A DNA stretch of 14,965 nt, taken from CAYHWW01 sp964360145. Its GTDB lineage: Bacteria; Bdellovibrionota; UBA1018; CAYHWW01. Where the stretch lies: NCBI GenBank assembly GCA_964360145.1, contig CAYHWW010000078.1, positions 1 through 14,965 of the forward strand, read 5' to 3'. A model generated the notes under the pieces. That model worked only from the letters and a program-made list of their open reading frames with translations, was not told where the DNA came from and searched no databases. This document shows, one piece after another, positions 5,997 to 14,318 of this stretch (positions are counted from its first letter, which is position 1; the number at the start of each line of letters is the position of its first letter). The position numbers and the translations under genes are program-made.

Positions 5997-8768
5997 TTAC
6001 CCATCAACAGGCAGCAACACGCCACCTTCGGGGATCTGCGTCAAAAGATTGAGCAGCTCTTTGCGCGAGAAGGTCTTGAGACCCACCGCGGACTCTTCGA
6101 CGAGGGCGTCCGCCAACGCGGTCTTCGCCTCGATAATGGAGGAGATGCGCTCTTCGATGGTGCCGGGGATCTGCAACTTGAACACCTGCACACCCCGGGT
6201 CTGGCCGATGCGATGGAGGCGGTCGGTGGCCTGATTCTCTTTCGCGGGGTTCCACCACCGATCGTAGTGGATGCACACGCTGGCGGAGGTGAGATCAATG
6301 CCAAGACCGCCAGCGAGCAGCGAGCACACGAAGACTTTGCACTCAGGGTCCTCGGCAAAGCGACGGAGCTGGGCGCCACGGTCCACGGTATCCCCACGAA
6401 GGGAGGCATAACCAACGCCCTTGCGCTTGAGCTCCCGGATCATGAGGTCCATGACGGCGAGGTACTGGCTGAATACGACGACTTTAAGGCCGGAACCCAG
6501 GGCTTCCTCGATGATTTCCTCAAAGGATTCCCACTTGCCGGTTTTCGTGACGTCCACCGCCTCGATATCCATGGCACCAGATGTCATCTCGGGCAGATCG
6601 GGGTGATCGCAGACCTGCTTCAAGCGCGTCAAAATGGCGAGGATGCCCACGTAGTCGATCTTGCCGCTGCCCTTGAGGCCTTGGCGGATGGCTTCCACCT
6701 CTTTGGTGCTGAGGTACCCGTTGTAACGCTTTTGCTGAGCTTCGGTGAGTCCGCAGGAACGCACCTCTTCGGTCTTCTCTGGCAACTCAAGGAGCACCTG
6801 GCCCTTGGTGCGACGAAGGAGGAAAGGGCCCACAAGGCGGCGCACGCTCTGCGCTTGATCGTTGGAGGGCATGCCTTCCCGGGGCACATAGAGGCGCCGG
6901 AATCGATCAAAGGAGCCTAAGTACCCCGGCAACAGGAATTCCATGAGGGACCAGAGGTCAGTCATGGAATTCTCGACGGGGGTACCCGTCATGATGATGC
7001 GGAACTTGGCTTGGAGCTGGCGGGCCTTTTGCGCGGAAAGGGTCTGCGGATTCTTGATGGCCTGGGCCTCATCAAGGATGACCATGTGCCACGCTTGTTT
7101 CAGCAGCGCGGGATCCCGCTGGAGCAGACCATAGGTCGTGAGAATCAAGTCATTGCCCGTAGTGGGGATCTTGCGCTCTTTGCCGTGGAAGACGTGCCAC
7201 TTGAGACCGGTCTTGTACTTATCGAGCTTCTGCTGCCACGCGGTGACCACGGAGGTGGGCGCCACCACCAGAGACGGCAGCTCGGGCCTGTGGTTCTTGC
7301 TCTTATAGAGAGAGGAGAGCAACGCCAAGGCCTGGTGGGTTTTGCCCAAGCCCATATCGTCGGCGAGCAAAGCCGCGAGGCCGCGGTGATAGAGGGACCA
7401 AAGCCACTGCAGGCCGTTGGCCTGGTATTCCCGAAGGTCGAAGCCGTAGCTCACTCGGGGCAGCGGAGGCAGGTCGGAGCGGCTGAAGAGCTTGTACCAC
7501 TCGTGGTACTCCTTCCAGTCCTCATCCACGACGAATTCCCGGGTACCGAGCTCGAGGCCCAGGCGAAAGGCGGAGATGGGGTGCAGCGGGTGTTGCTCGT
7601 CATCCATCACGTAGGGGAAGAGATCCGCTGGCGATACGGGGTTCTGGCCCCGGGGCGAGAGCACCTGACCATCGTAGCTGGCGCGGGCCTCGATCCAGTC
7701 GATGTGGCGCTCGAAGGTGTAGAGTTTGGTGCCCACCCAGGCGAAGCCGCCGCTGACGCGGGCTTCAGCGGCCATCTGCTTCAGCTCTTCTGAACCAATG
7801 GTGTGCTCGCTGTTCTTGAGGGCGAAGCTGAGCTCGCGATACTTACTGCCACCGGAGTTCTTGGGGCCCAGCACCACGTGCTCCAGCCTGAGAGGTTCAG
7901 CGGCCACTTCCAACTTCAGGCTGTCGTCAAAGACGATCTGGGCGGCCTGGGAGCTGGACATCAGCGTGGACATCATGTGCACCGCCATATTGCCCGTATA
8001 AACCATCTTGGATGCGTGCAGACTGTTCAAAAAAGGCACGCGGTCATGAAGCGGAATGAGCTTTCTTTTGTCTGGGGCCAGCCAGGAACCGTCTTGGTTG
8101 TGATGGCGGCATTCAGCGATGGGGGCGACTTTCTCTTGGCCACTCTCGAGCTTGTACTTCAGCGCCGTCTCGATGGTGATGCCCGACTGCTTGTCGCCGT
8201 CATGGACGGGTTTCACGTAGATGACAGGCATGGCCTTCAGGGGCTCCGTGGGGCGGGGGGGCGGCTTGATCTTCTGATGGCGCTGGTGCTTGCCCTGCTG
8301 GCGACCTTGCTGCGGACGTTGGTTGCGATCCTGGCGGTGCTTGCCATGGCGCAGATGGCGACCGCCCCTGCCATTGGGCAACGGCTGGCCGTCGGGGCCC
8401 AAAATGGGGGGGGCTGGGTCCGGGCCAGCGCCGTTGGCCTGGGGGGTACCGCCGCCGCCTCCACCGCGATTGATAATCCAATGGGTCAGTGCCGCGACAT
8501 GCTTGCAGTGAGTGTCGTACACCCCATGGGCGGGGCAGCTGCAGCCGGAAGACTTGATGAGGCCCCGGGCGATGAGGAGCGACGTTTGGTACGGTGCATC
8601 TTCAGAGCCCACCACCTTGGCCTGGATCTTGGTGGCCTTTTCAGGGCCATCGACGGGTGCATCTTCGGTGACGACGTCTTTCACGCGGCCTTCGCGGTCA
8701 TAGGAGACCCCGCGAGCCCAGGTGCCTTTTCCAAATTCATTTCTCAGATGGTGCCGGATCAGTTGCAA
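5997..8768 (-). CDS. SWIM zinc finger plus SNF2-family DNA-dependent ATPase (Swi2/Snf2 helicase-like)
   Basis: 923 aa. Order: SWIM zinc finger (Cys76-Ser-Cys78 ... Cys88-Lys-His90); a Gly/Pro then His/Gln/Arg-rich basic linker (about 101-175); a middle domain of about 250 residues; then the two RecA-like lobes. Motifs: I DMGLGKT (471-477), Ia VVAPTSVV (about 501-508), II DEAQ (566-569), III TGTP (594-597), IV VVVFSQY (763-769), V around GLGIDLTSAS (821-830), VI QATDRLHRIGQ (846-856). Known: SNF2 ATPases translocate on duplex DNA and remodel protein-DNA complexes; bacterial members include RapA/HepA, which recycles RNA polymerase. Start: TTG at 8768 with AGGA 7 bases upstream; an in-frame TAG lies just before, ruling out a longer form. 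All motifs look intact. The specific cellular target is unknown. Confidence 0.93.
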   Translation of the reverse strand: MQLIRHHLRNEFGKGTWARGVSYDREGRVKDVVTEDAPVDGPEKATKIQAKVVGSEDAPYQTSLLIARGLIKSSGCSCPAHGVYDTHCKHVAALTHWIINRGGGGGGTPQANGAGPDPAPPILGPDGQPLPNGRGGRHLRHGKHRQDRNQRPQQGRQQGKHQRHQKIKPPPRPTEPLKAMPVIYVKPVHDGDKQSGITIETALKYKLESGQEKVAPIAECRHHNQDGSWLAPDKRKLIPLHDRVPFLNSLHASKMVYTGNMAVHMMSTLMSSSQAAQIVFDDSLKLEVAAEPLRLEHVVLGPKNSGGSKYRELSFALKNSEHTIGSEELKQMAAEARVSGGFAWVGTKLYTFERHIDWIEARASYDGQVLSPRGQNPVSPADLFPYVMDDEQHPLHPISAFRLGLELGTREFVVDEDWKEYHEWYKLFSRSDLPPLPRVSYGFDLREYQANGLQWLWSLYHRGLAALLADDMGLGKTHQALALLSSLYKSKNHRPELPSLVVAPTSVVTAWQQKLDKYKTGLKWHVFHGKERKIPTTGNDLILTTYGLLQRDPALLKQAWHMVILDEAQAIKNPQTLSAQKARQLQAKFRIIMTGTPVENSMTDLWSLMEFLLPGYLGSFDRFRRLYVPREGMPSNDQAQSVRRLVGPFLLRRTKGQVLLELPEKTEEVRSCGLTEAQQKRYNGYLSTKEVEAIRQGLKGSGKIDYVGILAILTRLKQVCDHPDLPEMTSGAMDIEAVDVTKTGKWESFEEIIEEALGSGLKVVVFSQYLAVMDLMIRELKRKGVGYASLRGDTVDRGAQLRRFAEDPECKVFVCSLLAGGLGIDLTSASVCIHYDRWWNPAKENQATDRLHRIGQTRGVQVFKLQIPGTIEERISSIIEAKTALADALVEESAVGLKTFSRKELLNLLTQIPEGGVLLPVDG

Positions 8769-8876
8769 ACAGCTGTCCTACTTGGTCAGTGGTCATCGCG
8801 CTCGATCATTTAAGAAGAGGGGGAGTCGCGGATGTGATCATTGTAGCAGACTCCTGCGGCGAGTCACATGAAAAAA

Positions 8877-10151
8877 TCAATAAATCCTTACTGGTACGAA
8901 GACTTTTGTACTCGCCCCGCCTGGTACCTGCACCACTTTTTCGGTCTCAGCCCCCTGAGTGGCGCCCCCCCCGTCGCGGGGCAAGATCTTGATTTTATAG
9001 GCCTTACCCGCATCTACCCTCCCACGAAAGACCTGAAAATTCTGGGGCAGGGTCTGCCAGGAACGTAAGTCCGCCTGGTCGGCGGCATGCATGCCGAAGC
9101 GCAGGAGCTGGCCCAGGATGGGGTCCGTCTGGCGGCCCACCTGGTCGGCGATGACTTCTTTCACCACCACCCCCCCCACCCGCTTGGCGATGAGGCCCGC
9201 GAATTTTTCATCGAGGTCTTTGATGGCGGTGCCCTCCACGTCAAAGAGCAAATGGGAGCGGTTGGGGACCAGGCCCTCCACCTCGATGTCCGCATAGACC
9301 ACGGGGTTGTTGCGGGGCACGAATTTGGGCAGCGCCCGCCAGTTGGGGTGGGGCACTTTTTCTGGAGCCTGCCCGACCTCGAGGAGCATGACGATCTCGG
9401 GGCGCTTGGCCGCCGCCTGGATGGCTTTAGTATCCGCGGGCGTGAGGCCAAAGGTGGTCGCCCAACGCTCCATATCTTCATGCATGCCGCTCTTCCAAGC
9501 GCCCCGCCAGAGGTCCTCCCGCAGGTAGGGCAAGTCCGGCGCCAACTCGTAGACGGCTTTGTAGTCGATGTATGCATCGTTGTAATGGCCCTCGCTCTCA
9601 TAGATCAGGGCGCTTAAATACTTGGCCATGGGGTTCAGCTTATACTTGCGCTTACCCTCGGTGATCATGAGGTAGAGCTTGCGATTCACCCGGCGGTTCT
9701 CCACCTGGGCGTCTTCCAGGTTACCCAGCATGAGATAGTCCATGGCGAGGAACTGATTGATGAGGACTTTTTCGAAGTCCTCACCCTTGTACTGAATGAT
9801 CTTATCGTTGGTGACAAGGGTCGCCGCTTCTTTGGAGAGGCTCGTGTAGTCGCTGATATCGGCAAGTTTGTCGGCGCGCCGGAATTCCTTGATGGCCTCT
9901 TCGTATTGTCCCGCGCAGTGCAGCGCCGTGGCGCGATCAAACAGGTAGAGGAGCTGGTCTTTGCCTTCTTCGTCGGCGCCTTTTTTGAGACGTTCAGCGG
10001 CCTCGGCGCATTTGCCGCTGTAATATTCGTCACGGGCCGCACGGGTGGTGTGGGTGTAGTTGCCACAGGCCGCGGATAGGGATGCGGCTAAGATCGCGGC
10101 GCAGACCGCAGGAGCAGTAGTTGTGATGTGGACAATTCGGGCAAGGTACAC
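8877..10151 (-). CDS. TPR-containing outer-membrane lipoprotein, COG3014-like
   Basis: 424 aa. The N-terminus is a type II signal peptide with lipobox LSAAC (Cys29), so lipid-anchored, probably in the outer membrane facing the periplasm. Residues about 30-250 show TPR-like helix pairs (AARDEYYSGKCAEAAERL, FDRATALHCAGQYEEAIKEF, KYLSALIYESEGHYNDAYID). The C-terminal part (about 255-424) is strand-rich and ends in KVFVPVRIY. This layout resembles the COG3014 family, which I recall as lying beside lpoB-like genes; that agrees with the LpoB-like gene about 4 kb away here. GTG start at 10151; a TGA in frame upstream excludes a longer product. The function is unknown; a role in cell-envelope assembly is inferred from context. 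It lies 108 bp upstream of the SNF2-family gene. Confidence 0.82.
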   Translation of the reverse strand: MYLARIVHITTTAPAVCAAILAASLSAACGNYTHTTRAARDEYYSGKCAEAAERLKKGADEEGKDQLLYLFDRATALHCAGQYEEAIKEFRRADKLADISDYTSLSKEAATLVTNDKIIQYKGEDFEKVLINQFLAMDYLMLGNLEDAQVENRRVNRKLYLMITEGKRKYKLNPMAKYLSALIYESEGHYNDAYIDYKAVYELAPDLPYLREDLWRGAWKSGMHEDMERWATTFGLTPADTKAIQAAAKRPEIVMLLEVGQAPEKVPHPNWRALPKFVPRNNPVVYADIEVEGLVPNRSHLLFDVEGTAIKDLDEKFAGLIAKRVGGVVVKEVIADQVGRQTDPILGQLLRFGMHAADQADLRSWQTLPQNFQVFRGRVDAGKAYKIKILPRDGGGATQGAETEKVVQVPGGASTKVFVPVRIY

Positions 10152-10251
10152 GCTGCGACCATGGTATCACCAGCCGCGCGGGGCGGAACCAGACAAAGTA
10201 GGGTGTTCCGCATTGCGGGCGGTGTGCATTGATTGCAATGGGATTTCATAA

Positions 10252-10283
10252 ATCTTACGGTATACCCAAAAAAAGTCATGACT
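10252..10283 (-). promoter_or_regulatory. Possible promoter for the TPR lipoprotein gene, sharing the palindrome
   Basis: On the minus strand a TAAGAT box (plus positions 10252-10257) follows the palindrome's edge exactly as TATACT does on the plus strand. The same ATGACT half in the palindrome centre can serve as the -35, with a 16-bp spacer. The 5' leader would be roughly 95 bases. Weaker match than the plus-strand promoter. Confidence 0.35.
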
Positions 10284-10301
10284 TTTTTTGGGTATACCGT
10301 A
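10256..10301. repeat. Perfect 46-bp palindrome, likely operator of the divergent pair
   Basis: Reads TACGGTATACCC, A7, GTCATGAC, T7, GGGTATACCGTA and is self-complementary over all 46 bases, centre between 10278 and 10279. Each arm holds a GGTATACC sub-palindrome, about three helical turns apart. It lies between a minus-strand lipoprotein gene and a plus-strand ATPase gene and overlaps candidate -35 boxes in both directions. This fits a regulator-binding site, but a cruciform or mobile-element remnant is possible too. Confidence 0.9.
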
Positions 10302-10305
10302 TACT
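10278..10305 (+). promoter_or_regulatory. Probable promoter of the ATPase gene (leaderless)
   Basis: ATGACT (10278-10283, 4 of 6 to TTGACA) lies in the palindrome centre. A 16-bp spacer leads to TATACT (10300-10305, 5 of 6 to TATAAT) at its edge. The expected start point is about 10312, the A of the gene's ATG, and no Shine-Dalgarno is present. A repressor on the palindrome would cover the -35 and spacer. Confidence 0.55.
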
Positions 10306-10311
10306 ATTAAC

Positions 10312-11508
10312 ATGGATCGCTTCCTCACTCAGCTCATCCTCAAAGAACGTGAACGTTACAAAAAAATGATCTTCATCGCTGGTCCTCGGCAGGTGGGGAA
10401 AACCACGCTTCTGAAGCAACTCGCGGAACACTATCCCGGCCCCCTCTTCAACTGGGACGATCTGGATGACCGCAGACTTCTCACGAAAACCCCCAATGAA
10501 GCCTTTCAAGGTAGTGCTGTTTATTTCGATGAAATCCACAAATACCCGCGCTGGAAAAACTTTCTCAAGGGCAAGTTCGATACCCAAGGATCGCAGTGCC
10601 TCATCCATGTCACGGGCAGCGCTCGACTCGACGTCTACCGCAGGGGAGGCGACAGCATGATGGGCCGGTACCACCTCTTCCGCATGCACCCACTTACTGT
10701 CGCGGAGGTGCTGGGCCAACCTCTCCGGCTGGAGAGCCCAGACCATGGGAGCTTCCGCCAAAATGGGACTCCCACCAGTGCGCAAGGAGACACCTGGCGG
10801 ACCCTGGCCCGCTTCGGTGGGTTTCCCGAACCGTTTCTAGCCGGCACAGAAAGACGCCACCGCCAATGGCAAAACATGCGCCACGAGCGACTGGTGCGGG
10901 AAGACATCCGCGACATGAGTCATGTCAGGGAACTGGCACTACTTGAAAAAATGATTCAGCTACTCCCTGAACGGGTAGGCGGCCTCTTGAGCCTCAATGC
11001 CCTGCGGCTAGACATCATGGTCTCGCACGACGCCGTCAGAAGCTGGGTTTCGCTGCTGGAAGACTTTTATTATCACTTTTTGTTATCGCCCTATACAGGG
11101 CGCTTGGCTCGCGCCCTCAATAAAGAGCGAAAACTTTTCCTATGGGACTGGTCGGAAGTAACGGAGCCTGGGCCGCGCTTCGAAAATATGGTGGCGAGCC
11201 ATCTCCTGAAATGGTGCCACTACCTTACTGACACAGGGCTCGCGAACGCTGAGCTCCACTATTTGCGGGACAAGGAAAAACGTGAGGTAGACTTCCTCAT
11301 CACCTTCGACCGCAAGCCATGGTGCCTCGTGGAAGCAAAGCGCAGCGACCGCACTGTCTCTAAAGACGCGCTCTATTTCAGCGAGCGCTTGGGGCGCGTG
11401 CCCATCTACCATGTCGTGGACGATCATGGCGGCACTGAACATCGCAAACCTGAGGGCATACCCTACACCACTCTGTCAGCAGCGGCGTTCTGCGGGGCGC
11501 TGGTCTAG
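10312..11508 (+). CDS. AAA ATPase with DUF4143-type C-terminal domain and PD-(D/E)xK-like motif
   Basis: 398 aa from the ATG at 10312. An upstream TTG at 10288 in the same frame lies inside the palindrome and is unlikely to be used. Seen: Walker A GPRQVGKTT (24-32), Walker B AVYFDEIHK (69-77, Asp73/Glu74), a sensor-like HVTGSARLD (99-107), then the DUF4143-like region (about 190-398). In the latter, EVDF (Glu325, Asp327) followed by VEAK (Glu341, Lys343) matches the PD-(D/E)xK nuclease core. Known: such ATPases are widespread, patchily distributed and mostly of unknown function. The nuclease-like motif is seen, but activity is not shown. Its own promoter and palindrome suggest independent regulation. 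No paired toxin or partner is obvious; the next gene starts 90 bp downstream. Confidence 0.9.
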   Translation: MDRFLTQLILKERERYKKMIFIAGPRQVGKTTLLKQLAEHYPGPLFNWDDLDDRRLLTKTPNEAFQGSAVYFDEIHKYPRWKNFLKGKFDTQGSQCLIHVTGSARLDVYRRGGDSMMGRYHLFRMHPLTVAEVLGQPLRLESPDHGSFRQNGTPTSAQGDTWRTLARFGGFPEPFLAGTERRHRQWQNMRHERLVREDIRDMSHVRELALLEKMIQLLPERVGGLLSLNALRLDIMVSHDAVRSWVSLLEDFYYHFLLSPYTGRLARALNKERKLFLWDWSEVTEPGPRFENMVASHLLKWCHYLTDTGLANAELHYLRDKEKREVDFLITFDRKPWCLVEAKRSDRTVSKDALYFSERLGRVPIYHVVDDHGGTEHRKPEGIPYTTLSAAAFCGALV

Positions 11509-11598
11509 GCTAGGGCGTGTCCTGATGACGATTTCGCTGGCGGTAGGCACAATTTGCCGGTGCACCCCGCCTCCAAAAACTCCGAATAGCCCAAGGCG

Positions 11599-13179
11599 AT
11601 GGGCCTCATCATCACCTTATGTTTATTCGCCGCGCAGCTTGCCCATGCCCAGGAAGACTACGACTTCGACCGTTCGCCGAGGGGCGGCGATTTTGACCAT
11701 ATCGATGGCAAAGTCCCACGCCAGAGCCCCAACCTCATCACTTCCCCCACGACGGGCGTTCGTTACTACCGGGAGTGTTTGACGGCATTTGCCACGGGAA
11801 GGGAACGGCGGTCTGAATCCGAGACCCGCGCACGATGGGAATCCGCGCTCCAATACATGATGACCGCCATTGACCAATGCCAGACGCGCTATCCAGAGCT
11901 GGAACCCTACTTCCAAAGCATCAGACGTCAGTCGACCCACATCCCCGTGCATTGCCGGGGCGATGAAGAGGCCATCATTGGTCGCGCCGACTACCTCGCG
12001 AACCATATCCGCCTGACGCTGAGGGATGATGGATCCCTCCACTCCCGAGACATCGCCGCGACCATTTTTCACGAATATCTGCACTTCGGGAACGGCAACA
12101 ACCGCAGCGATCATGGGTCCCTGGAAAGCATTGAACCAGGACCGCACTGCACCGCCCAGTACAGCGATGACCGTATTCGTGCCATCGAAAGGCTTTGCTT
12201 CGGCGGAGGCCGGAACACGGCCTCCATGGATATCATGAAACGCATGCAGCTCTGCGGCGTGGAACGGGGCTGCATGGGGACCTGGACCGAGGAAGGTAAT
12301 AATATTTCAGGATTCGTGCAGTTGTTTTTTTATCCCACGGTGTCCCATGATCTTTCCCGCGCCGAGGCGGCGCGCCTCTGCCGCCGCATTGGGATGGAGG
12401 GATATTGCGACAGAAAGAAAAGAGCACTCAAAAAAGGTCGCGGCCGTCTTGTCATCAGCAGCGAGATCCGCGCCCTCACCCGTGAGATGCGGGCGCGGCT
12501 GCGGGACTGGTTCCCCCAGGAGCATGCGGGCGCCATCCCCCGCATCGCGCTGCGGGAACGGCCAGAGCTGATCCAAACCTTGCGGCAAAACCCCTGTTAC
12601 GCCGCCAGCATTGAGGAACTACCCGGTGGCGAGATCCGTGGCCGCCACTGTGACGGAAGCAGATGCGTCAGTACCGCTGCCGAGGCACTTGCCGCTCTCG
12701 ATCAGTCCCCCGCCGCCGCGAGATCGGACTTCTACCTTGCCATGTTGCCCCGGGCGCAGATCCGCATCTCATGCCCCGAGGGCACCAGCGATGAGGTCCG
12801 TCACAGCTTTCGCACGGCCTATGATGAGCTTTACGGCTGGTGGCGGGGCATCGAAACCTCGCGGCGGACCGGTTCTGATGTGACGCGGGTGTATGAGCGG
12901 CAATGGCTCATCACGTCTCTTAAATATTTCGCGGATGCCCCCAGTGAATCCCTGGGGCCAGACAATAATTTCCGGAGCCACTATACTCTGGAACCCTCGC
13001 CCGGATTGGCCCGGCGCCACCCTTTCATGCAACTGGAAAATGCCCAGACCCAGGGGGACCTCCTGCGGGTCCTCGGAGCCAGTCTCGCTGCTCGATTCAT
13101 GAATGCCGTGGCGCGCCTGCACCCTGACTCGCCGGAGTTCGACTGTGCGGCGGCTGGTTTCGTACCGCCTCGCCGCTAA
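11599..13179 (+). CDS. Secreted HExxH putative metallopeptidase
   Basis: 526 aa. Residues 1-17 are a Sec signal peptide with an AHA|Q type I cleavage site. HEYLHFGNGNN (His158, Glu159, His162) is an HExxH zinc site with a following Gly. A later His172 or His183, or Asp189/Asp190, might supply the third ligand; which is unclear. Numerous cysteines (60, 94, 119, 184, 200 and more) fit disulfide bonds outside the cytoplasm. The region after about 250 is not recognised. Known: predatory and former deltaproteobacterial genomes carry many secreted HExxH proteins, but I cannot name a family. The ATG at 11599 is preceded in frame by TAG; AAGG is too near to be a strong Shine-Dalgarno. Substrate unknown. 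Confidence 0.75.
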   Translation: MGLIITLCLFAAQLAHAQEDYDFDRSPRGGDFDHIDGKVPRQSPNLITSPTTGVRYYRECLTAFATGRERRSESETRARWESALQYMMTAIDQCQTRYPELEPYFQSIRRQSTHIPVHCRGDEEAIIGRADYLANHIRLTLRDDGSLHSRDIAATIFHEYLHFGNGNNRSDHGSLESIEPGPHCTAQYSDDRIRAIERLCFGGGRNTASMDIMKRMQLCGVERGCMGTWTEEGNNISGFVQLFFYPTVSHDLSRAEAARLCRRIGMEGYCDRKKRALKKGRGRLVISSEIRALTREMRARLRDWFPQEHAGAIPRIALRERPELIQTLRQNPCYAASIEELPGGEIRGRHCDGSRCVSTAAEALAALDQSPAAARSDFYLAMLPRAQIRISCPEGTSDEVRHSFRTAYDELYGWWRGIETSRRTGSDVTRVYERQWLITSLKYFADAPSESLGPDNNFRSHYTLEPSPGLARRHPFMQLENAQTQGDLLRVLGASLAARFMNAVARLHPDSPEFDCAAAGFVPPRR

Positions 13180-13188
13180 GGCGCCTTA
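13177..13188. repeat. 12-bp palindrome over the peptidase stop codon
   Basis: TAAGGCGCCTTA is a perfect palindrome whose first three bases are the TAA stop. It lies in the 44-bp space between convergent genes. It has no loop and no T-run, so it is at most a weak terminator; no better terminator is visible there. Confidence 0.4.
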
Positions 13189-13223
13189 TAGATTCATGAA
13201 TAGATTCCGGCCCATATCAGTGA

Positions 13224-14318
13224 CTACTGGTAAGTCACGGCAACGTAATCGGTGTCCACGGCGGAGTGCATCCCAGCGCCAGTGACCAGGGCGCCCACCA
13301 CCCGCACGATGACAGTGGTGCCTGCCAGCACCATGGTGCTGGGATTGAAAGTGAGGGTCTGGCTGACGGATTCGTAGGTGCTGGCGGCGGTGCCTACGGT
13401 GGCGACGCCGATCTGCTGCCAGGTGGAGGAGCCCGTATAGATGTAGACGGCACCACCAGGGATGGAGAGCGCCGTGCCGAAAGCATATGCCGCGGGCAGA
13501 GCACCGGCGCGCCCCACCCAGGTCACGGTAATGGAGGAGGGGCTGCCGATGCCCACGGCGCCGAAGAAATAATCCACGATCTGGTAGTTATTCCCCGAAC
13601 CCCACACGCACTCTTCGGATCCCCCCGTGCCGTCGAGGGTGGATGTGCCGACAAGGCTGCTAGCGAATGAAGTCAAATTGGCACTAGAAATGGGGACCGT
13701 GGCGGTGCAGGTGCCACTGGGGCTGGCATTATCCCGATAGGCATTGCTGGCAATCACAGTCATGGCGCTCTGACCACCGCCCATGTCACAGGTGGCGGTG
13801 GATGCCGCTGGCAAAGAGGCGGATACGGTCACCGTAGTGTCATCGGCGATGTCCACCACTTTGCGCCCTAAAAAATAGACGTCCGTACTGCCCGCCGTGC
13901 CGCCGCAGGGCGGCGGCGAGGGGTAAAAACCATAAACATCCACGGTGCGGCCAGTGCCCGCGGGCACCGTGGCGGTCAGCGGCGCTCCCCGCTGACCCAT
14001 CTCACTGGTGATACCGATGCCCACGCCATTAAAATTGCTGGGGGAGACGCACACGGACAAGTCCGCATCCGGCGGAATGCCAGGGCCCGTGATATTGGCG
14101 CCAAAACAATTGATATCGCTCAATGACGAAGGCGCGGCGTAGACACTGAAGTTGCCATCCACCAGGGCCTGCCAGGCCTTGGTCAACGACCGGTGCCCAG
14201 CGGCCCCCTCATCAAGCAAAATGCGAAAACCGCCCCCACGACTTTGCTCCGCTTGGGGACCACCGCAGGCGGTGACACAAACTACGACTGCCATGACCAG
14301 CGCATGTACCGCTCTCAT
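13224..14318 (-). CDS. Secreted Cys-rich, Ser/Thr/Gly-rich lipoprotein (unrecognised)
   Basis: 364 aa. Signal peptide with lipobox VTAC (Cys18), so a lipoprotein. The rest is strand-rich with Ser, Thr, Gly and Val abundant and several cysteines. A segment SDINCFGANITGPGIPPDADLSVC at about 67-90 and a later TVDVYGFYPSPPPCGG resemble, from memory, repeated surface lipoproteins of Bdellovibrio relatives; not verified. A beta-sandwich surface or adhesin-like protein is likely. The ATG overlaps the TAA of the upstream lpoB-like gene by one base (TAATG), so translation is probably coupled. No enzymatic motif was seen. The gene converges with the plus-strand peptidase, 44 bp apart. Confidence 0.78.
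   Translation of the reverse strand: MRAVHALVMAVVVCVTACGGPQAEQSRGGGFRILLDEGAAGHRSLTKAWQALVDGNFSVYAAPSSLSDINCFGANITGPGIPPDADLSVCVSPSNFNGVGIGITSEMGQRGAPLTATVPAGTGRTVDVYGFYPSPPPCGGTAGSTDVYFLGRKVVDIADDTTVTVSASLPAASTATCDMGGGQSAMTVIASNAYRDNASPSGTCTATVPISSANLTSFASSLVGTSTLDGTGGSEECVWGSGNNYQIVDYFFGAVGIGSPSSITVTWVGRAGALPAAYAFGTALSIPGGAVYIYTGSSTWQQIGVATVGTAASTYESVSQTLTFNPSTMVLAGTTVIVRVVGALVTGAGMHSAVDTDYVAVTYQ

Noticed and set aside
5961..6920. Open frame of 319 aa on the plus strand
   Set aside because: It lies opposite the SNF2 helicase motifs, and its residues mirror the GC-rich codon pattern of that gene; no independent motif or ribosome-binding site.
5997..8768. DISARM or another SNF2-containing phage-defence system
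   Set aside because: No methylase, DUF1998, phospholipase D or other defence partner nearby; the SWIM-SNF2 layout is also common outside defence loci.
7803..8813. Open frame of 336 aa on the plus strand
   Set aside because: Antisense to the SNF2 N-terminal half, including its basic linker; composition is that of an antisense shadow.
10288..10311. TTG start at 10288 for the ATPase
   Set aside because: It lies inside the palindrome and upstream of the expected transcript start; the ATG at 10312 gives a normal N-terminus.
10312..13179. Toxin-antitoxin or defence pair formed by the AAA/DUF4143 gene and the next gene
   Set aside because: The next gene is a secreted protein with a signal peptide, 90 bp away, so a cytoplasmic partner role is unlikely.
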